Position numbers and translations under genes: made by a program. A stretch of DNA of 64,000 bases, taken from positions 116,466 to 180,465 of the forward strand of contig NZ_LMRV01000013.1 of assembly GCF_001428245.1 (NCBI RefSeq), given 5' to 3'. Source of the stretch: Paenibacillus sp. Soil522 (GTDB lineage: Bacteria; Bacillota; Bacilli; Paenibacillales; Paenibacillaceae). The first letter of the stretch is position 1. The number at the start of each line of letters is the position of its first letter. Shown piece by piece: positions 44,436 through 52,342 of this stretch. The notes under the pieces were generated by a model, which saw only the letters and a list, made by a program, of their open reading frames with translations, had not been told where the DNA came from and made no database searches.

Positions 44436-45705
44436 AGCTCCCATCCCTTTTCCCAATAGAGTGCCGCTTCAGATGAAGGAGCACATCCGAATAAATACCT
44501 TCAAGAGCCTTAATGCTGTTCTCTATGCGAAAACATTGCGCCGCCCTGGTGCGACCCAGCTCACTCATGCTGATACGTTCACCTGGGCAATCCAGCATGC
44601 GCTCAATTGCCTTACATAATGCCTCCGGATTTCCTGGCTGGACGAGCAGCCCCGTCCGGCCATGCTCCACAATTTCCCTAGGACCTCCCGCATCGGATGC
44701 GATAACGGGCAAGCCGGCAGCCATCCCCTCTACAAGCACCTGTCCGAAAGGCTCAGGCATAATCGAGGTGTGAATGAGCAAGTCGGCATTGCGCATGACC
44801 TCATCAAGAGGGTCAACATGACCGAGCAGCGTCACATTCGTCAGCTTCTTACGACGAATCGTTTCCAGCAGGCTGTCCTTGTAGGCTTCCTCGCCAAACA
44901 GCGCTCCTCCCGCAATCCAGAAACGAACTCGTGTATCGGCAAGCAACATTTCCGCGGTTTTCAGCAAAATATGCTGCCCCTTCCAGTGAGCCAACCGGCC
45001 GGCCAGCAACACCGTCAGCGGCGGCTGAACTTCGGCTGGCTCGAAAGCAGACTCGACAACTGATTCCATCGGTACTAGGTTCAGTGAACATGCAGCAGCC
45101 GCAGCTTCCTCCATCTGCAGCATCCCAGCGGAGGCGGGATATACAACAGCGCGTACAGGGCGCATCGCTCGATTGTCATCGGCGCTACCCGGCAGTTTAA
45201 GCGCCGCCAATGTCGCCTTCGAGTTTGCGACGACCGCATCCGGTAACAGGCGAATCAGTTGACGAATTGCCGCAGCAATTGGCGGCTTCAGATACGGCGG
45301 CGCAATAATATCATGCACATGCCATACTAACGGGAGCCTGGCCTTCTTGGCCGCCACTGCACCATAGATCGCAGCTTTCAGTGAATTCGCATGCACGATA
45401 TTGACACCCTCACGCTTCAGCAGTTTCGCAAGCGCGAATCCGTATCGTATCACCCCCGCCGCCGCAGTGATTAACCTTAGATCGACCCGATTACGGTTTC
45501 TGGCCCGCACATTCTCAGCAAGCGGCAGTATGCGTACGTCGATACCAATTTCACGTAACCGTTGAGCAAGATCTCCTTCCTCCGCAAGTACGACAAGCGG
45601 ATCGATCGAAGCGGGCAAATTTTCCAGCATACGAAACAGCGCTACTTCTGCACCGCTCCATTTCGCGGTATGATCGAGATACGCAATCCGAAGCTTGCCA
45701 TTCAA
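44413..45705 (-). CDS. GT4 glycosyltransferase
   Basis: 430 residues from the TTG at 45705 (GGGAGGGG 4 bases upstream, TTGA overlap with the preceding stop). AYLDHTAKWSGAEVALFRML opens the GT-B fold; LLAGRLAHWKGQHILLKTAE and MPEPFGQVLVEGMAAGLPVI (E-x7-E type donor site) follow. The insertion near residues 175-215 is longer than usual and Ala/Glu-rich. The donor is unknown. Upstream in-frame codons to 45825 lie inside the previous gene. Confidence 0.87.
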   Translation of the reverse strand: MNGKLRIAYLDHTAKWSGAEVALFRMLENLPASIDPLVVLAEEGDLAQRLREIGIDVRILPLAENVRARNRNRVDLRLITAAAGVIRYGFALAKLLKREGVNIVHANSLKAAIYGAVAAKKARLPLVWHVHDIIAPPYLKPPIAAAIRQLIRLLPDAVVANSKATLAALKLPGSADDNRAMRPVRAVVYPASAGMLQMEEAAAAACSLNLVPMESVVESAFEPAEVQPPLTVLLAGRLAHWKGQHILLKTAEMLLADTRVRFWIAGGALFGEEAYKDSLLETIRRKKLTNVTLLGHVDPLDEVMRNADLLIHTSIMPEPFGQVLVEGMAAGLPVIASDAGGPREIVEHGRTGLLVQPGNPEALCKAIERMLDCPGERISMSELGRTRAAQCFRIENSIKALEGIYSDVLLHLKRHSIGKRDGSYENCNRS

Positions 45706-46883
45706 GCTGCCCCTCCCCCCTTCTCCCTCACTGTTTCTGTCAAAATGGTGCCTACTTCTCCGGCCACTTGTTCCCACGTAAACCTCGATTCCGCATAAGA
45801 ACGGCAGCTCCTGGCATCGGGCCAAGTATCACGTCGTTTGAGAAGTTGAATCAAGCCTGCTGCAATATCCCCTGCGTCCTTCCCGTCAAACAGCAGCTCC
45901 GGACGAAACGGCTGAATAATTTCAACGTTACCGCCGACAGGCGTTGCTGCTACGGGAAGCCCGCTCGCCAGAGCTTCAACCGTGATAAGGCCAAAACCCT
46001 CAAGCGCCTGCGTCGGTACGACAAACAGGTCTGCTGCCTGATAATACAGCGGAAGAAGATCATCCGACACGTAATCGAGCAGCGTAACGTGCTTCTCTAG
46101 ACCAAGCCGGCTAACCAGCGTTTCCAGCTCGCCCTTCAGCGGACCGCGTCCGCCGATTAAGAGCAGCGCTTCAGGCGATGTTTGCACAACCTCGCTCCAA
46201 GCTTCCAGGAGCTGCCGCAGTCCCATCCGCTCCACAAGCCGTCTCACCGTAAGAACGACAACCCGGTCTGTAAGCCCGAATTTCCGGCGAACCACTTCTT
46301 TATCCGCTGGCGGTCGGAAGCGTTCGATATCGACAGCCCCTGGAACGATCCTGATTTTATCAAGCGGGACACCATATTGCTTGTGCAGTAAATCTCGAAA
46401 GCTGCGGCTTAGGACAATCAACCTATCGGCCATAGCGTATACTTTACGTTCGATCCGATCCGCAAGAAGCGCCTTCATCCGTAGCACGGCTCCACTCCCT
46501 CCGATGCGCATTTCCTCGGCCCAAGGCCCGTGAAAGCTCATAACAAGCGGAATATTTCTTTTTTTTGCCTCCAGCGCAGGGCCAAGTGCATACGGCGCAA
46601 AATGTGTATAAACTACATCCACATCACCTGCAGAAAGAAGGTTTTTTGCACTGCTTCGAAACGTGCTGTGCCGCTGCAGCATGCCCGATTCCGGAGATGC
46701 TACCGCTGTCACCGGAAAAACCTTCGCTTCCTCCGGACTGCCGCTTCCGCAAATTAACGCCTCGATATGATGACGCAACGACAATTCGCCGCATACCGAC
46801 TGGAAATAAGTGTTAAGGCCGCCTGGCTCTTGAGACGGCCAGCCCTCGCCAATGGCGAGTACGTTTAAGCTTGTTCTGCACAT
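45702..46883 (-). CDS. GT4 glycosyltransferase
   Basis: 393 residues. GEGWPSQEPGGLNTYFQSV (12-30), VMSFHGPWAEEMR, IVPGAVDIERFRP, LTVRRLVERMGLRQLLEAW and ALEGFGLITVEALASGLPVA (donor site) place it in GT4. GGCC-type repeats are absent. ATG 46892 touches its ribosome site, so ATG 46883 (AAAGGA 9 bases upstream) is used. It overlaps the downstream GT4 gene by 4 bases. Confidence 0.88.
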   Translation of the reverse strand: MCRTSLNVLAIGEGWPSQEPGGLNTYFQSVCGELSLRHHIEALICGSGSPEEAKVFPVTAVASPESGMLQRHSTFRSSAKNLLSAGDVDVVYTHFAPYALGPALEAKKRNIPLVMSFHGPWAEEMRIGGSGAVLRMKALLADRIERKVYAMADRLIVLSRSFRDLLHKQYGVPLDKIRIVPGAVDIERFRPPADKEVVRRKFGLTDRVVVLTVRRLVERMGLRQLLEAWSEVVQTSPEALLLIGGRGPLKGELETLVSRLGLEKHVTLLDYVSDDLLPLYYQAADLFVVPTQALEGFGLITVEALASGLPVAATPVGGNVEIIQPFRPELLFDGKDAGDIAAGLIQLLKRRDTWPDARSCRSYAESRFTWEQVAGEVGTILTETVREKGGGAA

Positions 46884-46885
46884 CG

Positions 46886-47770
46886 CTACCATTCCTTTCC
46901 CAAAACGGCTGCCGCATCCACTTCCACACTTGCGTCGCGCTGGCGGGTGGTTTCCCCCTCGGCCTCTTTAGCAGTCTGGTCACTGAGTTTGACACTCTCC
47001 TGCTGTCTCGTCAGCTCATACAATTTTATATGCCGTAAATATTCGTAGAACACCCACATGACAGCGACTGTCAAACCCGCAAGCCCTTTGCGGTACAACC
47101 CATGCAGCACATATTGTTGAACAAATCTTGCTGGCGGACGCCATAGCAAAGGGAGAAGGCGGAACGTTTGCTTTTTCTCGTAGAACGCTTTGCGCGCCTC
47201 CAGTTCCGTATATTTATTAAAGCGAATAACGTGGTCTTCAATAGAACGGAATCCATCGTGCCATAATACCCCCGCCAGAGTACGTACCCCCCTGTGCGGA
47301 ATATCTGGCTCTTCATGTACGAGAGTGTCACGGATACGCACGACTCTTCTATTATATAAGCGCGTCATCGTTTCCCCCCGTTCGAGCCATTTGCCGAGGA
47401 AGTTGCCTCTGCGATATACGGCATAGGCATGCCCGCCGTCATCGATCGCGCTTTTCCATTCGAGCAAAGAAGCTGCTAATGCCTCATCCACAAATTCATC
47501 GGTATCGAGGAAAAACACCCAGTCATACTTGGCGGCGTCCGCTCCGAAATTACGCTGCTTCGCGTAACCGGGCCACGGGTTCAGAAGTATACGGCACCCA
47601 AGTGCCGAAGCGACCTCCCTCGTAGCGTCGCGGCTGCCGCCGTCCACTACGATAATTTCATCAGCAAAAGGCAAGCACGACCGAATCGCCGCTACGATTC
47701 GCCGTTCTTCATCCTGGGCAATTATCACGACCGATATGCTTTTGCAAGTCTTGTATTTCGTTTCATTCAT
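46886..47770 (-). CDS. GT2 glycosyltransferase (WaaE/KdtX-like)
   Basis: 294 residues. SVVIIAQDEERRIVAAIRSC (12-31), VDGGSRDATREVA, PWPGYAKQRNFGA and the DxD-type site FLDTDEFVDEAL are those of the WaaE-type GT2 branch, which adds beta-glucose in lipopolysaccharide core and has EPS homologues. A C-terminal Lys/Glu-rich tail, from about 255 on, is poorly conserved. AAGGAG lies 8 bases before the ATG. It ends at or just past the start of the GT4 gene at 46883-46892. Confidence 0.87.
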   Translation of the reverse strand: MNETKYKTCKSISVVIIAQDEERRIVAAIRSCLPFADEIIVVDGGSRDATREVASALGCRILLNPWPGYAKQRNFGADAAKYDWVFFLDTDEFVDEALAASLLEWKSAIDDGGHAYAVYRRGNFLGKWLERGETMTRLYNRRVVRIRDTLVHEEPDIPHRGVRTLAGVLWHDGFRSIEDHVIRFNKYTELEARKAFYEKKQTFRLLPLLWRPPARFVQQYVLHGLYRKGLAGLTVAVMWVFYEYLRHIKLYELTRQQESVKLSDQTAKEAEGETTRQRDASVEVDAAAVLGKEW

Positions 47771-47782
47771 CAGATTTTCTCC

Positions 47783-49150
47783 TTATCTGAGCATAGTGGG
47801 CTCTCGCTTCATCAACGTATCTCGAACCCATAGTACATCATCACGACGCAGCCATATCGATGGAAACGGGATGTGGAAGGTCCGAGGAAATTGTACGAGC
47901 ATGAACAGAAACTTTGCCGCGCCTGATACAACCAGTGCTAAGCCCGCACCCGTAAGCCCAAGACTGGGAACGAGGAGGAATAGGAGCGGCACCGTCAAGC
48001 CTTGACCGAGCAGTTGCAGTACGGAAACTTTTCCCGGATGGCCAAGCGCCATAAAAGCCTGTGCCAACACCATCGCCGAGCCGCCGAGCACCACTTCTAC
48101 CAAGGCGATGCGAAATACATCCATGCCGCCTTCGTACAACGGGCCGTACAGCAGTTTAAGCGCATATGGCGCGACAGCACCTGCCGAAGCGGTCGCGAGC
48201 AAGGTGAACCATAGCGAAATGCGGAACACACGAGCCGTGAGCGCAAGCGCTTCTTCACGCGGCAACCCCGACGCTTTCGGAAACAGTATGTTGGCTATGG
48301 AAGTCTGAATGATACCTGTCATTCGAGCTAAGCTGAGTGCGACAATGTACAATCCGAGTTCGCTAGATGACAGTAATCCGACGACAATTACTTGATCCAA
48401 ATACATGGAGAGCGTGACCATCACATCGATCCCATAAGCTCCAATACCGTAACGAAGCAATCTGCTGGCTGTTGTCGCTTTTTTTATGGAAAAACCTGTA
48501 CGAACGGCGGCAGAATCCTTACGCAGCATGCGGATCCCTGCCCATATGGTCAGAGGAAATACCGGCAGCATATAAGCAAGCGACGAGCCAAAGACATTTA
48601 ACTGATGCGTCAGAACCAGAAGCACTAGTACCACTAGTGTAACGATTTGTGGCATATAGCGAAGCCGGTTGTAAGCGACAAAATCTCCTCTTGCCTGTAG
48701 TGCCGACTGATTGACAAGATGAACAAGTGTTAGTGGCGACAGCAGCATCGTCCATTGAGCGAAATGTATGACTTCAGGCTTATACCCGCCCATCCAGAAC
48801 GGGATCCCGAGCCAACCGATCGCCGTGGCAGTAATACCGAGCAGCATACAGAGGACTAGCGAAGTGCGGTACAGTTCGGATGCGTCCTGAGGACTTTTTT
48901 TCGTCTGATACAGCAGTGAGGACGGAAGGCCGATTGTGAGCATCGAAGCCAGGAATCCTTGCCACAAAATCATCGCAAATTGATCCCCTCGGCCATCCGG
49001 TCCCAAATACCTCGCACATACGATACCGGTCGCCATATTAACTGCAATAATCAACACAGAAACCACAGCCGTTTGCAATGAGCTTGCCGCGCCGTCTTTA
49101 CGCCTCATCAGTCGGATAATCGATCCGTACCATACTATCGCCTGATTCAT
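47783..49150 (-). CDS. Oligosaccharide flippase (Wzx), system 2
   Basis: 455 residues, about twelve to fourteen membrane helices, with NMATGIVCARYLGPDGRGDQ near residue 38 and LFPKASGLPREEALALTARV near 290. It is a paralogue of the flippase at 27747-29138. It would flip a second lipid-linked repeat unit. The ATG is in the wzy stop (ATGA, 49147-49150). Confidence 0.88.
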   Translation of the reverse strand: MNQAIVWYGSIIRLMRRKDGAASSLQTAVVSVLIIAVNMATGIVCARYLGPDGRGDQFAMILWQGFLASMLTIGLPSSLLYQTKKSPQDASELYRTSLVLCMLLGITATAIGWLGIPFWMGGYKPEVIHFAQWTMLLSPLTLVHLVNQSALQARGDFVAYNRLRYMPQIVTLVVLVLLVLTHQLNVFGSSLAYMLPVFPLTIWAGIRMLRKDSAAVRTGFSIKKATTASRLLRYGIGAYGIDVMVTLSMYLDQVIVVGLLSSSELGLYIVALSLARMTGIIQTSIANILFPKASGLPREEALALTARVFRISLWFTLLATASAGAVAPYALKLLYGPLYEGGMDVFRIALVEVVLGGSAMVLAQAFMALGHPGKVSVLQLLGQGLTVPLLFLLVPSLGLTGAGLALVVSGAAKFLFMLVQFPRTFHIPFPSIWLRRDDVLWVRDTLMKREPTMLR

Positions 49151-50625
49151 GGGGCATTCCCATCCTTCCCTTGCGTCGAAACGGCGACAAATTCTTCATC
49201 TCTTGCATGCCATGCACCCGCTAGTCCAGCTCCGACACTTAACCACAACAAATATCCATTCAACCCAACATACGCATTGGAAAAAAAAAGCTGTATACCT
49301 GCTCCGAGCAAAGCTGCACGAGCGAGACGGGCGCCTCGATCTTCTGCCCCAATCGCCCGGAGACGGTTCAGCGCTGCACGGCCGAGCAGCCATACACTCC
49401 CCGCAAATGCGAGAAAGAACAGAGGGCCGAAGGTCACCGCAAGGGCGCCGAAGCCGTTGTCGAAATCGCCGAAAGCGCCCAGCGAACCGTCGTTATCAAG
49501 CTTCGTGCCGATACCGACGCTGCCAAGTCCGGAGCCGAACGGATGCGCGGCCATATAGGGAACGAGCGTCAGAGTGAATGCGACACGATCGTTAAACGAT
49601 TGATCCTCGGATGGGGAGCCCAAGCTTTGGAACCGCCCGAGCAGCGCATCGCCGCCGGGCATGACCGACACGATGCCGAGCAGCATGACTGCGCAAACAC
49701 CAAGCCTGGTGAGCGTACGCCAGCGCTTGCCAGGAGCATCCGTAGCAGCGTAGAAGAATACTGCAGCGGCGCAGACTATCCATGAAGCACGCACCATTGT
49801 CAGCGCAAGGCATAGTGCCACTGCCGCTGTACCGATCCAACCAAACGCGCCGCGCCACCGTTTTTCAAGCAGCATCGGCACTAACGCGCCGGCAAGGAAT
49901 CCTCCGGCAGGCCCCGGCGAATTAAGCGTTGCAAATACTCGGATGTGCAGAGGCTCGGGCTGTCCGATCGAGTTCATCTCGACATGCTGCATCCAGAATA
50001 CATCCCAGGCCGGCGCAAGCAAATACTGCGCAATGCCGTAGACCGCTACTATGGAAGCAATCGTAGCATAAGCCCGTATCCAAACGTTACGTTCGCGTTC
50101 ACCAGCACCGCTGAGCAGAGCGTACGGCACGACAAGCAGCGGTACCGTGTATCCGGCCAAATCGAACATGGCTGCCGTCACATTCGTCTTCACACCAACG
50201 GCAAGCGCATAGGCGCAAGCTGCCAAGAAGATGATCAACGCGATACGAACCAGCTTCGGGAGTTGCTGGGTACGCTCACGCCGCAGCAGCGGAACGGCCA
50301 GCGTCAACGTTGCCAACAGCGGCGCAATGCTGAGTAGCGGTATTTGTGAATAGCTTCCCAAAAGCCAATCGTACACTCTACGTACCTCGGGCATGAATGC
50401 CCAGACTGCGGTCACGTAAGGCAGTTGCCAATGCGAAGCGCAAATGCCAAGCAGTAGAGCGGGTAGTATGGAAAGCAACAACAGCGAGATACCGAATGTC
50501 TGCACCGGGGGGAGTAGCACACTCACTCCGGCAACCGCAATAGCAGCAGCAGCATAGGCTGCTAGCGTAGACACAGCAGTTGACCTATGAAATCCATTTG
50601 CGCTTCCTACACGCCTTCCTCTCAT
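49147..50625 (-). CDS. O-antigen ligase/polymerase family protein (Wzy), system 2
   Basis: 492 residues, about eleven to thirteen membrane helices. The loop HIRVFATLNSPGPAGGFLAG near 230-249 and HPFGSGLGSVGIGTKLDNDG near 360-379 match the Wzy/O-antigen ligase superfamily. It is unrelated in detail to the Wzy of system 1. GGAGG lies 10 bases before the ATG. It overlaps wzx by 4 bases. Confidence 0.83.
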   Translation of the reverse strand: MRGRRVGSANGFHRSTAVSTLAAYAAAAIAVAGVSVLLPPVQTFGISLLLLSILPALLLGICASHWQLPYVTAVWAFMPEVRRVYDWLLGSYSQIPLLSIAPLLATLTLAVPLLRRERTQQLPKLVRIALIIFLAACAYALAVGVKTNVTAAMFDLAGYTVPLLVVPYALLSGAGERERNVWIRAYATIASIVAVYGIAQYLLAPAWDVFWMQHVEMNSIGQPEPLHIRVFATLNSPGPAGGFLAGALVPMLLEKRWRGAFGWIGTAAVALCLALTMVRASWIVCAAAVFFYAATDAPGKRWRTLTRLGVCAVMLLGIVSVMPGGDALLGRFQSLGSPSEDQSFNDRVAFTLTLVPYMAAHPFGSGLGSVGIGTKLDNDGSLGAFGDFDNGFGALAVTFGPLFFLAFAGSVWLLGRAALNRLRAIGAEDRGARLARAALLGAGIQLFFSNAYVGLNGYLLWLSVGAGLAGAWHARDEEFVAVSTQGKDGNAP

Positions 50626-50701
50626 TTGATGCTTACCTCCATTTTTTTAACCCTTGCTTACTTTTCTTTTCTCTTGAATCTGCCTACCGACTTCTTCCGC
50701 G

Positions 50702-51355
50702 TCAGCGCTGCTCATGCCGCGGACGAAACGAGATAACGGTGCCAAGTATACGTGCTTTAACCAGTTTAAGTTTTTCTACCGTTTTATGTACGGAAGCTTG
50801 CTTGATTCTGCCGTAACGCACAACCAATACAACTCCGTCGCAGCAAGCCGCCGCGACCTGTGAGTCGGATACCGAAGCAAGCGAAGGAGAATCGACCAGT
50901 ACCAGATCGAAGTGCTTGGAAAGCTCTTTCAGAGCCTGTTCCAAACCAGCAGACAGCAGTTTAGACGGATTGGCCGTTTCCATACCCGAAGGCAACAGCT
51001 TCAGATTTGGGATGGATGTGTCCACGACAGCCTGTAGGAGCAGCGCGGGATTCATCAGCCCCTGCGCCAAACCCTGAACATTTTTGCCGCCCATAATCCG
51101 ATGCAGCATAGGGCGCCGGAAGTTGGCATCGACTAGCAGTACTCTTTTACCGATTTCCGCGTAGGATATACCAAGATTGCACAACAAGGTTGTCTTACCT
51201 TCGCCATCAGCCGTCGAGGTGACAAGGATCGTCTTCACTGGATGGTCAACCGTCGTATAGAATAAGTTCGTTTGAATGATTCTGTACTGCTCGGATACCT
51301 CTGATGCAGGGCTTGTGTACGCAATTAAAGCATGATTATTGGTTTTGTGCCGCAT
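50702..51355 (-). CDS. CpsD/CapB-family BY-kinase, copy 2
   Basis: 217 residues. Walker A is STADGEGKTT (47-56), Walker A' is LLVDANFRRP (72-81) and Walker B is LVLVDSP. The C-terminus (RILGTVISFRPRHEQR) contains no Tyr cluster at all, so if it is active its phospho-acceptor lies elsewhere. The frame is open to 51385; GGGGAAAG precedes ATG 51355. It overlaps the wzz copy 3 gene by 20 bases, exactly as in copy 1. Confidence 0.87.
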   Translation of the reverse strand: MRHKTNNHALIAYTSPASEVSEQYRIIQTNLFYTTVDHPVKTILVTSTADGEGKTTLLCNLGISYAEIGKRVLLVDANFRRPMLHRIMGGKNVQGLAQGLMNPALLLQAVVDTSIPNLKLLPSGMETANPSKLLSAGLEQALKELSKHFDLVLVDSPSLASVSDSQVAAACCDGVVLVVRYGRIKQASVHKTVEKLKLVKARILGTVISFRPRHEQR

Positions 51356-52082
51356 GATGGGCTTTCCCCGCTTTCTCCATAACATGAATCGGTACAGCTG
51401 TCCTGGCAGGCTTGCGTTTCATTTCTGTCACCGAGCCAAGCAATTGCAAACCGAGTTGTTCACGCAGCTGCCTCTCAGTTTTAACCGTATCATCCAGCCA
51501 TTCAAGTAACGCCACCATGCCTATCCCTATGACAGCAGCCAGAATGATCGCTCCCGCTACGATCAACTTCGTCCTAGGAAACACCGGAACTGAATCTTCG
51601 TCCTGCGGCAGGTTCAGAATCGTCACGTTATCAACTTCCATAATGGTTGAAATCTTGGATTTGAATACCTTTGAAACTGCACTTACGATTTTGGAAGCTC
51701 GATCATAGGAATTGTCGTTCATCGTAACGGTCATCACTTGCGTATCTTTGACGGAGCTGACTTTTATTTCTTGGGCCAATTCCTTGGCCGTCATCCCAAG
51801 ATCAGGTTGCATCGCAGCCACTTCTTCAAGCACCGCACGTGATTTCATAATTTCCTTATAGGTTTCGATCAACTGAATATTCGTACGCACTGCATCATAA
51901 CTAAGATTTTCCTTGCCGGAGTCGTTGGAAGACTTGTTAACGATCAGCTCAGCCGAAGCCGAATAGACCGGTTCGAGCAAGTAGACGCTCACACCCCAAG
52001 CTATCGTACTAGCTGCCACAATCAGCAGGATTATCTCCCACAAGCGGCGCTTTAAAACAACTAACAGCTGCTTCAATTCCAT
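51336..52082 (-). CDS. Wzz/YveK-type modulator, copy 3
   Basis: 248 residues. Membrane helices lie at about 16-34 and 167-188; LEPVYSASAELIVNKSSND and SYDRASKIVSAVSKVFKSKI lie between, and LLEWLDDTVKTERQLREQL near the C-terminus would meet the kinase. It heads the upstream EPS transcript. Its promoter is TTGACA-17-TAAATT with one Xre-type site downstream of the start point and one upstream. The start is ATG 52082; GTG 52091 is in frame, but the site GGGTGAAG is weak for both. Confidence 0.87.
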   Translation of the reverse strand: MELKQLLVVLKRRLWEIILLIVAASTIAWGVSVYLLEPVYSASAELIVNKSSNDSGKENLSYDAVRTNIQLIETYKEIMKSRAVLEEVAAMQPDLGMTAKELAQEIKVSSVKDTQVMTVTMNDNSYDRASKIVSAVSKVFKSKISTIMEVDNVTILNLPQDEDSVPVFPRTKLIVAGAIILAAVIGIGMVALLEWLDDTVKTERQLREQLGLQLLGSVTEMKRKPARTAVPIHVMEKAGKAHHAAQNQ

Positions 52083-52120
52083 ACGCTTCACCCAATCTAC
52101 GTTTTATAGAATAGTTTTAT

Positions 52121-52209
52121 GATACGGATTGTATCACTATACCCCGTAATTTACTATATAAACTGCATCATGTCAACGACTTTCGCATTTTTCTGAAACA
52201 AAATGTATC
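52121..52209 (-). promoter_or_regulatory. Promoter of the upstream EPS operon with two Xre-type operators
   Basis: Minus strand: -35 TTGACA (52171-52176), 17-base spacer, -10 TAAATT (52148-52153). GATACAATCCGTATC (52121-52135) lies past the start point and GATACATTTTGTTTC (52195-52209) upstream of the -35; each has one mismatch to GATACAnnnTGTATC. The two centres are 74 bases apart. Confidence 0.7.
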
Positions 52210-52259
52210 TATCCATTCAAAAAACAGAGACAAGTAATAATTCCTTTCCGAAAATGCAA

Positions 52260-52311
52260 GAACCGACACCGAGATCGACTACAATTAAATAGTCAATTAC
52301 GGTGTCGGTTC
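52260..52311 (-). terminator. Terminator of the large GH26 gene
   Basis: GAACCGACACCG/CGGTGTCGGTTC is a 12-bp perfect stem 32 bases past the stop. The T tract after it on the minus strand is weak (CTTGCATTTT). Confidence 0.7.
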
Positions 52312-52342
52312 TTAATTTCCTATATTCAGCCAAATGGAATAT

